A DNA stretch of 26,149 nucleotides from positions 1-26,149 of the forward strand of contig BNVH01000056.1 in the NCBI GenBank assembly GCA_025997955.1, given 5' to 3'. A program made the translations under genes and the position numbers. Shown here piece by piece: positions 7,724-15,638 of this stretch; within the stretch, counting starts at the first letter, position 1; every line of letters begins with the position of its first letter. The notes beneath the pieces are model-generated. The model was not told where the DNA came from. It did not search any database and was given only the letters and a program-made list of their open reading frames with translations. The DNA is from Synergistales bacterium. GTDB lineage: Bacteria > Synergistota > Synergistia > Synergistales > Aminobacteriaceae.

Positions 7724-10294
7724 TTAGGTTTTCTTCTTCCGGTAATACGTATCCTCCATAGGGAGTTTCGCGCGCAGTTTTCCGTCAAGCGCGAAGTATG
7801 ACCCGGACAGCGCCGGCGCTGTGGGGATAGTGGCCAGCTCCCCGACGCCCTTTGCGCCGCAGGCCTCACTGTTTGCGCCGCGACCGCGCACTGTGTGAAT
7901 CTCTATCGGCGGCACGTCCGGCGCGCGGAAAAGGCCCAGAGTGCCGTATTTAGCCTTGGGTATTCCGTTCTCTAAGGGGTAGTCCTCGGTGAGAGCGTAG
8001 CCCAAGGCCATCACGATGCCACCCTCTATCTGGCCTTGGGCGGCCTTTGGGTTGATGACCGTTCCGAGGTCGTAGGCGGCCGTGATTTTTTCTAACTTGC
8101 CCTGTTCGTCTATCTCGACCACCGTCGCGGCGTAGCCGTAGGCTATGTGGCTCTTGGGGTATTCCTTGTCGCTGTTCATCGGGTCGGTCTCGCCAAGATA
8201 TTCCGCGTAAAACTCCTCCCCGTCCATATCATCAAGCGTCCGCCCCTTGTCGAGCTCCAAACGCAACATAACAGCGGCGCGCCTCGTGCTCTCGCCCGTG
8301 AACACCGTCTGACGGCTTGCGGTGGTCGTCCCAGCGTTTGGCGTACGGCGCGTGTCGGGGGGCTCGGCTATCATTACGTCGGGACGCAGTCCCGTTATCT
8401 CGCACACTATCTGAGTGATGACCGTGGACAACCCCTGCCCTATGCAGGCGGCGCTAGTTCGGATGTGCGCCTTTCCTTTTTCAATAGAGATTATACAACG
8501 GCTGGTGTCCGGCAGACCCACTCCCACGCCGCTGTTCTTGAAAAAAGAAGACACGCCGGCAAACCGCGCGTTCTCGTACGCTTCCTTCACGGCCAAAAGA
8601 CACTCGCGCATCGCGGTGCTCTCGTCGGCGACCTGTCCATTCGGCAGAATCTGCCCCGGGCGCACAGCGTTGCGAAATCTTATCTCCCACGGAGATATGC
8701 CGACGGCTTTGGCCAACAAATTCAAATTGTTCTCGGCGGCGAAGGCGGTCTGGCATACGCCGAAGCCCCGGAACGCTCCGCCGGGCGGGTTGTTGGTATA
8801 GACAGCCGTGCCGTCTATATCGATGTTCTGATAATTATACGGCCCCGCCGCGTGAGTGCAAGCCCTCTGAAGCACCGGCCCTCCAAGCGAGGCGTAGGCC
8901 CCCGTGTCGGACACCACCACGGCCTTAGTCGCCGTGAGTATGCCGTTCTCGTCGCAGCCTGTCGTGAAGTCCATCTCCATGGCGTGCCGTTTGGGGTGTA
9001 TATTGATGCTCTCCTGCCGGCTCAGCAGGACTTTAACGGGCTTTTTCAGCAGCCACGCGGATAGCGCCGCGTGATGCTGTACGCTCATATCCTCTTTGCC
9101 GCCGAAGCCTCCACCTACCAACTTTGCCTGTACATGAACCCTTTTGGGCTCTATGCCCAACATTCGCGCGCACTCGCGCTGTTCGTCGTATATGCTTTGC
9201 CCCGCCGACCAGAGCAGCACGCCGTCTCCCTCCGGCATTGCTACGGCGCATTCCGGCTCCATAAACGCGTGCTCCGTAAACGGGACGGAATAATGCTGAG
9301 TCACCACGTGTTTTGAGTTCCGCAGCGCCGCGCTCGCGTCGCCTCGCACGAGATGCTCATGCGCCAAGATATTGCCCTTTTCATGGATTTTCGGCGCTCC
9401 CTCGGCTAGCGCCTCCGCGGGCGTTGTGAGCGGCGTCAAGACCTCGTACTCCACGTCGATAAGGGCCTTTATCTCGTTCAAGCTCTCTTTTTTCCTCGAC
9501 ACGGCCAGCGCCACTGAGTCGCCGACGTAGCGCGTGACACTGCCTACGGCTATCATAACGTCCCAGTCGGAGATAAAAGCTAAATGCCCTATTTTATTAT
9601 TGCCCGGCACGTCCTCCGCCGTAAATACCGCCTCGCAGTCAGGATGGGCAAGGGCGGTCGTTTTATCGATTTTTATAACGCGCGCGCGAGGGTGCGGGGT
9701 GCGCAGGGCGGAGGCGTGCAACATGCCGGGGACTGTCGCGTCGTCCGCGTAGACGCCGCTGCCTAATATCTTAGGGGCGGCGTCCACTCTATAGAAATCC
9801 TCGCCTATCGCGCCCGTGAAAGCGCGAAGCGGTATCTCAGCCTCGCCGCGCAGTACGCGGGAGGCGAGCAATACGGCGTCCTCTATCTTTACATACCCAG
9901 TGCAGCGGCAGATGTTGCCTCTCAGGGCTTGCTTGACCTCTTCTCGAGTGGGAGAGGGGGTGACGTCCAAAAGGCCCTTTGCGGCTATCACCATGCCCGG
10001 TATGCAAAAGCCGCACTGCACGGCTCCGGCCTCGGAAAAAGCCCATGTGTATACGTCCTTTTCACGCGTAGAGAGACCCTCAATCGTAACGACGCTCTTT
10101 CCCTCGAGTTTATCCAATGTCGGCACGCAGGCGCGCGCGGTTTTTCCGTCAATCAATACGGCGCAAGCGCCGCAAGCGCCGACGGCGCATCCGTTTTTTG
10201 TGCCGGTCAACCTCAGCTCGTCCCGCAGAAACGACAGCAGCTTCATATTTTTTTCGCACTCCACTTGTTGCCCGTTCACTGTCAGCTTATACAT
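7724..10294 (-). CDS. Selenium-dependent xanthine dehydrogenase, fused Fe-S and molybdenum domains
   Basis: This 856-residue protein joins an N-terminal two-cluster [2Fe-2S] module to a molybdopterin domain. Cluster ligands are C36, C41, C44 and C56, then C94, C97, C129 and C131. The molybdenum domain starts near residue 160 and contains GGGFGGKED (near 395), GAFRGFG (near 505), CIGQGLST (near 617) and the active-site glutamate E819 in GAKGVGE. This fused form is that of the selenium-dependent xanthine dehydrogenase / XdhD group; E. coli XdhD has 956 residues. Selenium in this group is thought to be a labile Mo ligand, not selenocysteine, and no in-frame TGA interrupts the gene. It has no FAD domain. 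It overlaps the hydantoinase gene by 13 bases. The likely role is oxidation or reduction of a purine ring; exact substrate is not visible. Confidence 0.92.
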   Translation of the reverse strand: MYKLTVNGQQVECEKNMKLLSFLRDELRLTGTKNGCAVGACGACAVLIDGKTARACVPTLDKLEGKSVVTIEGLSTREKDVYTWAFSEAGAVQCGFCIPGMVIAAKGLLDVTPSPTREEVKQALRGNICRCTGYVKIEDAVLLASRVLRGEAEIPLRAFTGAIGEDFYRVDAAPKILGSGVYADDATVPGMLHASALRTPHPRARVIKIDKTTALAHPDCEAVFTAEDVPGNNKIGHLAFISDWDVMIAVGSVTRYVGDSVALAVSRKKESLNEIKALIDVEYEVLTPLTTPAEALAEGAPKIHEKGNILAHEHLVRGDASAALRNSKHVVTQHYSVPFTEHAFMEPECAVAMPEGDGVLLWSAGQSIYDEQRECARMLGIEPKRVHVQAKLVGGGFGGKEDMSVQHHAALSAWLLKKPVKVLLSRQESINIHPKRHAMEMDFTTGCDENGILTATKAVVVSDTGAYASLGGPVLQRACTHAAGPYNYQNIDIDGTAVYTNNPPGGAFRGFGVCQTAFAAENNLNLLAKAVGISPWEIRFRNAVRPGQILPNGQVADESTAMRECLLAVKEAYENARFAGVSSFFKNSGVGVGLPDTSRCIISIEKGKAHIRTSAACIGQGLSTVITQIVCEITGLRPDVMIAEPPDTRRTPNAGTTTASRQTVFTGESTRRAAVMLRLELDKGRTLDDMDGEEFYAEYLGETDPMNSDKEYPKSHIAYGYAATVVEIDEQGKLEKITAAYDLGTVINPKAAQGQIEGGIVMALGYALTEDYPLENGIPKAKYGTLGLFRAPDVPPIEIHTVRGRGANSEACGAKGVGELATIPTAPALSGSYFALDGKLRAKLPMEDTYYRKKKT

Positions 10295-11661
10295 GATTTT
10301 GCCTTTCTCGGTATGTATTCACCTATTGGAGTCTCCGTCAAAAAAGCCCCGTTTTGGAAAACTTTTTCCCCTCTCAGATAGACAGAGTCTATAGAGGCGG
10401 GGAGCTCCATGCCCTCAAACGGTGTGTAGTCCACGTTTTGGAACTGACGCGCGGCCGATATTACAGTTTTTCGCCGCGGGTCTATCAGAACGATGTCGGC
10501 GTCGGAGCCGGGGGCGAGTATTCCCTTTCGGGGGTACATGCCGAATATCTGGGCAGGGCGCGCCGACGACAGGGCGGCCATCTGAGGCAGAGTTATCCGT
10601 CCGTCCTTTACGCCCTTATAGAGCAAAAGCATTCTGCTCTCCACGCCCGGCATGCCGTTGGGTATTTTATTAAAGCCGCCCGCGCTCAGTTCATTTTTCT
10701 TTGTCAGATTGAACGAACAGTGATCGGTGGCCACTACGTCAATAAGTTTTTGTGACAGAGCCGACCAAAGAAGCGCGTTATTTTTTTTATTTCGCAGAGG
10801 CGGGGAACAAACATATTTGGCGGCGTCAGGTTCTAAGTAGAGCCCGTCATCGAGATAGAGATACTGAGGGCAGGTCTCAGCGTAGACGCGTTGACCTGAT
10901 AGTTTAGCGTCTATAATTTTTCGCATCGTAGCGCCGGCGCTGACGTGGACAATATAGACCGGCGCGTCAGTCAAAGAGGCGGCAAGGAGCAATCTGTTGG
11001 CCGCCTCCGTTTCAAGTCCCTCCGGCCTCGACAGCGGGTGGTACTCAGGCGTCGTATGCCCCGCCTCTATCATTTCCTCAGTGCGGGCCGCGATAATATC
11101 CCCGTTTTCGCAGTGGACGCAGAGCAGAGCGTCCAAGACTTTAAGCTTTTTAAGCGCCGAGTAAAGTACACTGTCGTCCATCTGAAGACTGCCTTTGTAG
11201 GCCATGTACATCTTAAACGACGTGACGCCGCGTTCGACCACGCCGGGGAGCTCGCGCGTGACGGCCTCGTTCCAGTCGGTTATAGCGAGGTGGAACGCGT
11301 AGTCGCAGAAGCACTTCCCGTCCGCGAGGGCGTGCCAGTTGTCCAAGCCCCGCGCTAACGTCTCGCCCTTGAACTGCGTGGCGTAGTCTATGACGCAGGT
11401 TGTGCCCCCGGCTATAGCGGCCTTAGTGCCTGTCGTGAAGTTGTCGGCCGCGCGAAACGTCGGCGACAGCGGCAGGTCGAAGTGCGTATGCGCGTCTATT
11501 CCTCCGGGAAGCGCGTACATTCCGCTTATGTCTCTAGTTTCGTCGCCGCTTAGGGTTATATCCAAACCAACGCGCGTTATGACGCCGTTTTCGATTCGGA
11601 TACTCGCTTCGCGGACAATGTCCGTTCCTACGACTTTTCCGCCTTCAAGCACTAAGGCCAC
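10282..11661 (-). CDS. hydA: Dihydropyrimidinase / D-hydantoinase family amidohydrolase
   Basis: This is a 459-residue cyclic amidase; E. coli HyuA (YgeZ), the D-phenylhydantoinase of the matching cluster, has 461. Metal ligands are visible: H58 and H60 in DAHTHFD, the carbamylated lysine K150 in SFKMYMAYKG, His in VHCENGD and VHVSAG, and the catalytic Asp in ATDHCSF. The enzyme opens five- or six-membered cyclic ureides. In this cluster the natural substrate is probably a reduced purine ring intermediate and not a pyrimidine (inference). The start is GTG at 11661 behind a GGGGG ribosome-binding site. It lies 28 bases after the permease gene and overlaps the fused dehydrogenase gene, so it is firmly within the operon. 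Confidence 0.92.
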   Translation of the reverse strand: MALVLEGGKVVGTDIVREASIRIENGVITRVGLDITLSGDETRDISGMYALPGGIDAHTHFDLPLSPTFRAADNFTTGTKAAIAGGTTCVIDYATQFKGETLARGLDNWHALADGKCFCDYAFHLAITDWNEAVTRELPGVVERGVTSFKMYMAYKGSLQMDDSVLYSALKKLKVLDALLCVHCENGDIIAARTEEMIEAGHTTPEYHPLSRPEGLETEAANRLLLAASLTDAPVYIVHVSAGATMRKIIDAKLSGQRVYAETCPQYLYLDDGLYLEPDAAKYVCSPPLRNKKNNALLWSALSQKLIDVVATDHCSFNLTKKNELSAGGFNKIPNGMPGVESRMLLLYKGVKDGRITLPQMAALSSARPAQIFGMYPRKGILAPGSDADIVLIDPRRKTVISAARQFQNVDYTPFEGMELPASIDSVYLRGEKVFQNGAFLTETPIGEYIPRKAKSCIS

Positions 11662-11689
11662 GTAAATTCCCCCTTAAAATCACTTAGCG

Positions 11690-13066
11690 TTAATCTACAT
11701 CTATGACCACAGATTTATTCGCGTCCTCGTCCGGAGGGAAGATAATATTCATGATAATGCCTATTATACAAACCGCGACCACAGAATCTTTCAATACGTA
11801 TTGTATTATCGACGGCAGGTGAGCTCTCAGTTCATTGGGCCCAGTCGCGAGCCCCATGCCTATGGCAAACGTCACCGAGAGAACCGTGATATTGCGCTGG
11901 CTAAAGCCCGCCTTGGCGATGAGTTTGATTCCGTTGATGGTTATCATCGCGAACACCCCGATTATAGCGCCGCCGAGCACCGAGTTGGGCATCATTGTGA
12001 AAATGGCGCCGACTTTAGGCACAAAGCCGGCGACCACGAGCGTCGCTGCGCCTGTCGCTATACAGAATTTGTTGACGACCTTGGTCATGGCGACAAGTCC
12101 GGCGTTCTGACCGAACGCGGTGTTGGGAAGCGTATTGAAAAAGGTGGCCAGCATGGAGCCGAACGAGTCGGCGATAATAGCCCCGCTTGTCTCCTCATGC
12201 GTCGCCTCGCGGTCAAAAGCCGCCACCGTTATGCCCGATGTGTTACCCATAGTCTCAAGGCCTGAGACTATATAAAGAGCCGCGAAGCTCAGAATCGCGT
12301 CAAAATGAAACGAATAGCCGAAATAAAGCGGCCTCGGAACCGTAAACCACGCCGCCTGTTCAAACGTCGCGAAGTTCAATATCCCCATCAAAATCGACGC
12401 CGCGTAGCCTACGCCTATTCCTATAAGCAGAGCGGAGACCTGTATCATGCCACGTCCAAAACGCTGACAGACTACGACTGAGACGAAAACCAAAAGGCCA
12501 AGCGTCATATTCTGAACCGACCCGTAGTCGGCGCTTCCGACGCCGCCGGCCCAGTATCCAGTTCCGGCTTTTAGCAAATTTATTCCGATGGCGATAAGCA
12601 CGGCGCCGATGATGAGCGGAGGAAAGTATTTTTTAAGCGGTTTGATAAAAAATCCCATAACAAACTCCACCAAACTTCCGAGAAAAGCGGCTCCCATAAC
12701 CCCCGAAACGCCATAGGTTTGCGCTACCGTTATCGATGTCGGCACAAACGCGAAAGACGTACCCATAACGATGGGCAACTCCGCGCCCAATCGGGGCAGT
12801 TTTGATTTTTTACCGAAGATGGAAACGGGATACAGCTGAAAGAACGTAGTCACGCCTGAAATAAGCATAGCGCACTGCACCATGATTATCTTTTCAGGAT
12901 CACTCATTCCGACGACGCCCGCTAAGATAAAGCAGGGCGCGAGGTTGGACGTGAACATCGCTAATACATGCTGAAGCCCCAGCGGGAAAGCGACCGACAA
13001 TGGTGGGTAGCCGTCCATGCTGTAGATAAGACTTCTCTTATCTTTCACTTCTGCTGCGTCTTTCAA
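11690..13066 (-). CDS. NCS2-family purine (xanthine/uric acid) permease
   Basis: The 458-residue protein has the size and about 14 hydrophobic segments of nucleobase:cation symporters of the NCS2/NAT family. The family signature is present as QNAGLVAMTK (near residues 319-328), matching the Q-N-x-G-x4-T-[RK] pattern. It should import xanthine, uric acid or a related purine with protons or sodium. The start is TTG at 13066, chosen because a perfect AGGAGG lies 8 bases upstream and overlaps the mocA stop codon. The E. coli cluster neighbourhood also has a urate transporter of this family. Which purine it carries cannot be decided here; the operon argues for urate or xanthine over uracil. Confidence 0.9.
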   Translation of the reverse strand: MKDAAEVKDKRSLIYSMDGYPPLSVAFPLGLQHVLAMFTSNLAPCFILAGVVGMSDPEKIIMVQCAMLISGVTTFFQLYPVSIFGKKSKLPRLGAELPIVMGTSFAFVPTSITVAQTYGVSGVMGAAFLGSLVEFVMGFFIKPLKKYFPPLIIGAVLIAIGINLLKAGTGYWAGGVGSADYGSVQNMTLGLLVFVSVVVCQRFGRGMIQVSALLIGIGVGYAASILMGILNFATFEQAAWFTVPRPLYFGYSFHFDAILSFAALYIVSGLETMGNTSGITVAAFDREATHEETSGAIIADSFGSMLATFFNTLPNTAFGQNAGLVAMTKVVNKFCIATGAATLVVAGFVPKVGAIFTMMPNSVLGGAIIGVFAMITINGIKLIAKAGFSQRNITVLSVTFAIGMGLATGPNELRAHLPSIIQYVLKDSVVAVCIIGIIMNIIFPPDEDANKSVVIDVD

Positions 13067-13079
13067 AATGCAGACCTCC

Positions 13080-13643
13080 TTATAATTTTGTCACGAAAAG
13101 CCGCCGATAATCCTCAGGGGTGTCGACGTCAAAAAAACAGCTTTCGTATCCGTCTACCCACTCGACCTCGTCCGCGTAGCGGCTAAGAGTAGCGCGGGCC
13201 GTCTCGCCCGATTGTAAAAACCGGCTTCTCCACAAATCCGTATAAAAACCGGGGTGCCCCGGCGCCCCGTCCCTTTGCGGGACAAGGGCGCTTTTGGCGG
13301 ACGAGAGAAAACGGCGTCTAAGCTCCCTTATCTGCGGCTCTGTTATGGCGGGTTTGTCCGCTAGAAAAATCGCGAAAGAAGAATTGTCCAGCTTCTCTAA
13401 AGCGCAGTAAAAAGAACTGTCCTGCCCTCTGTCCGGGTCGGGGTTGACAAGGTAAACCGCTCCTGTGACGACGGGTAAGAGCGAGCGCGTTTCACGCGAG
13501 GTCACGACAATGGTTTCCTCGAACTCGCATGACGCCACGGTTCGGATAACCCTCTCAGCAATGGATTCATCTCCGAACGGCATCAGGAGTTTTTGCCGCC
13601 CCATGCGCGTGCTGCGCCCGGCCGCTAAGATTATCGCCTTTAT
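13080..13643 (-). CDS. mocA: Molybdenum cofactor cytidylyltransferase MocA, apparent ATA start
   Basis: The MobA/MocA family joins CMP or GMP to molybdopterin; the cluster-linked member (E. coli MocA/YgfJ) makes the cytosine dinucleotide cofactor used by xanthine dehydrogenases. The nucleotide-binding signature LAAGRSTRMGRQKLL is complete only if translation begins upstream of the first ATG (13604), which would cut it off. In that frame an ATA at 13641-13643 gives MKAIILAAGRS, a textbook family N-terminus, and a stop codon lies three codons further up. No ATG, GTG or TTG is available there. The ATA overlaps the ygeW TAA as ATAA. Later motifs include FLADKPAI (like the DQP segment) and VNPDPDRGQDSS. 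Length is 187 residues from ATA, close to the family norm of 190-200. Function is likely if the ATA is used. Confidence 0.85.
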   Translation of the reverse strand: MKAIILAAGRSTRMGRQKLLMPFGDESIAERVIRTVASCEFEETIVVTSRETRSLLPVVTGAVYLVNPDPDRGQDSSFYCALEKLDNSSFAIFLADKPAITEPQIRELRRRFLSSAKSALVPQRDGAPGHPGFYTDLWRSRFLQSGETARATLSRYADEVEWVDGYESCFFDVDTPEDYRRLFVTKL

Positions 13644-14650
13644 CTTCCTCTACCGCCCATGGTCAGGGCCATAACGGCTTTGGCCGTGTGCAGACGGTTC
13701 TCGGCTTCGTCGTAAACTATGGAGTGAGGCCCGTCGATAATTGAGTCCTCGACCTCGTTGTTGCGGTCGGCGGGCAGCGCGTGCATATAGGCGACGTCTT
13801 TGTCGGCCGTAGCTATTTTTTCCTCCGTGCACTTCCAAGACTTCTGCGCTTTCAGTTTGTCGTCCACGACTTTGACGGCGCCGGTCGTGGTCAGTCCGGT
13901 CTGGTCGGTGACCCAGTTGCCCCAGTTCTTCGGAATGACTATATGAGCGTCTTTGTAGGCGTATGATTCGTCGTCGGTGACGGTGAGCGTTCCGCCGAAC
14001 CTCTCGGCGTTGGCCTTAGCCTCGGCGATGACCCAGTCGGGCAGCTCCCAGCCCTTGGGGTGAGCCAAGACCACGTCCATGCCAAATCGCGGGAAGAAAA
14101 GAACCTGAGACAGGGGCACGGATATGGGCTTTTTGTGGCTCTCGGCGTATGCCCAGATTATCGAGACTTTCAGCTTCTTGGCGCTGCCGAACTTCTCTTT
14201 TATGGTCATCAGGTCGGCGATGGCCTGCATGGGGTGATAGAGATCGCACTGAAGATTCATGATTGGGACTGGCGACCACTTCGCCATTTCGTTGATATAC
14301 TTGTTGCCGTAGCCCCAGTTGCAGTAGCGGCAGGCGATGGCGTGTCCCATACGCCCCAAGATTATAGCGGTGTCCTTCGCCGTCTCCCCGTGGCTGACCT
14401 GCATGGTGCTGGTGTCCAAGAAGTGCGCGTGTCCGCCGAGCTGGGTTATGCCCGCCTCCATGGAATTGCGGGTGCGGGTGGACTGCTCGAAGAACATCAA
14501 AAATATAGTCTGGTTCTTCAGGCTGTCGTTGATCTTGCCGAGCGCGAAGTCGCGCTTCAGCTCTATCGAAACGTCCAAAAGCGTGTTTACCTCATCCTGC
14601 GTCCAATCGCGAAGCGTTACGAAATGTTTTCCTCTGAACAGTGTTTGCAT
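13640..14650 (-). CDS. ygeW: Knotted carbamoyltransferase YgeW
   Basis: This 336-residue protein belongs to the aspartate/ornithine carbamoyltransferase superfamily; the carbamoyl-phosphate loop is QSTRTRN (S57-R61) and a HALPADRN motif near residue 293 replaces the usual HCLP. YgeW is a family member with a knotted fold. In this setting it most likely runs in the direction that releases carbamoyl phosphate from a ureido compound such as 2,3-diureidopropionate, feeding the adjacent carbamate kinase (inference). The E. coli protein is longer (396), mainly at the ends. ATG at 14650 follows AGGAGG by about 10 bases. The gap from carbamate kinase is 31 bases, and its stop overlaps the mocA frame by four bases. 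Confidence 0.92.
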   Translation of the reverse strand: MQTLFRGKHFVTLRDWTQDEVNTLLDVSIELKRDFALGKINDSLKNQTIFLMFFEQSTRTRNSMEAGITQLGGHAHFLDTSTMQVSHGETAKDTAIILGRMGHAIACRYCNWGYGNKYINEMAKWSPVPIMNLQCDLYHPMQAIADLMTIKEKFGSAKKLKVSIIWAYAESHKKPISVPLSQVLFFPRFGMDVVLAHPKGWELPDWVIAEAKANAERFGGTLTVTDDESYAYKDAHIVIPKNWGNWVTDQTGLTTTGAVKVVDDKLKAQKSWKCTEEKIATADKDVAYMHALPADRNNEVEDSIIDGPHSIVYDEAENRLHTAKAVMALTMGGRGR

Positions 14651-14681
14651 TGTGATAATCCTCCTATAAAATAATTTCGGT

Positions 14682-15638
14682 TCAACCCTGTATTACGTGC
14701 GTTCCAGCATGTCCGTCCACGGCCTTGCCCAAGGAGTCGGGGTTGGTGATGATGGCCTTTCGCCCCTCTCCTTGCTCAAGAAAACCAATAACGGCCTCAA
14801 TTTTGGGCAGCATACTGCCGGGGGCGAAGTGCCCCTCTTCTTTGTACTTTTTGAGCTCTGACAGGGTCACTTGCGTAAGCGCCTTTTGTTCTGGCTTGCC
14901 GTAGTTGATATAGACCAACGGCACCCCCGTCGAGATGACCAAAAGGTCTGCGTCAATCTCCGACGCCAATAAAGCCGACGCGAAGTCCTTGTCTATGACG
15001 GCGTCTCTTCCCTCCAACATTCCGCTATCCGCGCGGACAACCGGAATACCCCCGCCCCCGACCGCTACCAAGCAATAACCCTGCCTGATCAAGAGCTTAA
15101 TAATTTCAAGCTCGACAATTTCAACGGGCTTAGGTGAGGCCACTACGCGCCTAAACCCTCGCCCCGCGTCCTCCACCATCACCCAATCGGGGTTTTCTTT
15201 TTTAATGGCCTCCATCTGCTCCTCTTTATAAAAAGAACCTATGGGCTTAGCGGGCTTCTTAAAGGCAGGGTCGTCTCTATCCACTACGACCTGCGTCACG
15301 ACGGTTACGGCCTTTTTGTCGACGCCGCGCGCTTTAAACTGGTTGTCCATCGCCTGCTGAATTTGGTACCCGATAGCGCCCTGAGTGTCCGCGCCGCAGC
15401 TGACCAACGGGACGTGGTGCATACCGGCCACCTGGTTCGCAATCTCCGACCTGCGTAGAATGAATCCCACCTGGGGCCCGTTGCCGTGCGTTATCACGAC
15501 GTCGTATCCCTTTTCCACCATATCGGAGATATTGGCGGCCGTCGTGACTATGGCCGCGTACTGATCCTCAACGGTGCGTTTTTTCTCGTCTATGATGAGG
15601 GAGTTTCCCCCGACCGCCACCACAGCTACCTTGCCCAT
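14682..15638 (-). CDS. yqeA: Carbamate kinase (YqeA/ArcC)
   Basis: The 318-residue product fits the amino-acid kinase fold and the carbamate kinase size (about 310). Motifs are AVGGNSL (8-14), HGNGPQVG (51-58), VVASPKP, VAVGGGGIPVV and IDKDFASALLA. The enzyme moves phosphate from carbamoyl phosphate to ADP, giving ATP, CO2 and ammonia. Its place directly beside ygeW suggests it captures the energy of carbamoyl groups released from the purine skeleton. Its ATG touches the ygeY TAG stop with no gap (TAGATG), and a G-rich ribosome-binding sequence lies within the ygeY end, so the two genes are probably co-translated. Confidence 0.93.
   Translation of the reverse strand: MGKVAVVAVGGNSLIIDEKKRTVEDQYAAIVTTAANISDMVEKGYDVVITHGNGPQVGFILRRSEIANQVAGMHHVPLVSCGADTQGAIGYQIQQAMDNQFKARGVDKKAVTVVTQVVVDRDDPAFKKPAKPIGSFYKEEQMEAIKKENPDWVMVEDAGRGFRRVVASPKPVEIVELEIIKLLIRQGYCLVAVGGGGIPVVRADSGMLEGRDAVIDKDFASALLASEIDADLLVISTGVPLVYINYGKPEQKALTQVTLSELKKYKEEGHFAPGSMLPKIEAVIGFLEQGEGRKAIITNPDSLGKAVDGHAGTHVIQG

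Noticed and set aside
8147..9064. A 305-codon open frame opposite the fused dehydrogenase
   Set aside because: The opposite strand encodes conserved molybdopterin motifs, and this frame resembles no protein I know.
7724..10294. Selenocysteine in the selenium-dependent xanthine dehydrogenase
   Set aside because: The frame is read through without any in-frame TGA; selenium in this group is held as a cofactor ligand.
13080..13604. mocA starting at the ATG at 13604
   Set aside because: That start removes the LAAGRSTR part of the nucleotide-binding signature, which is perfectly encoded just upstream in the same frame.
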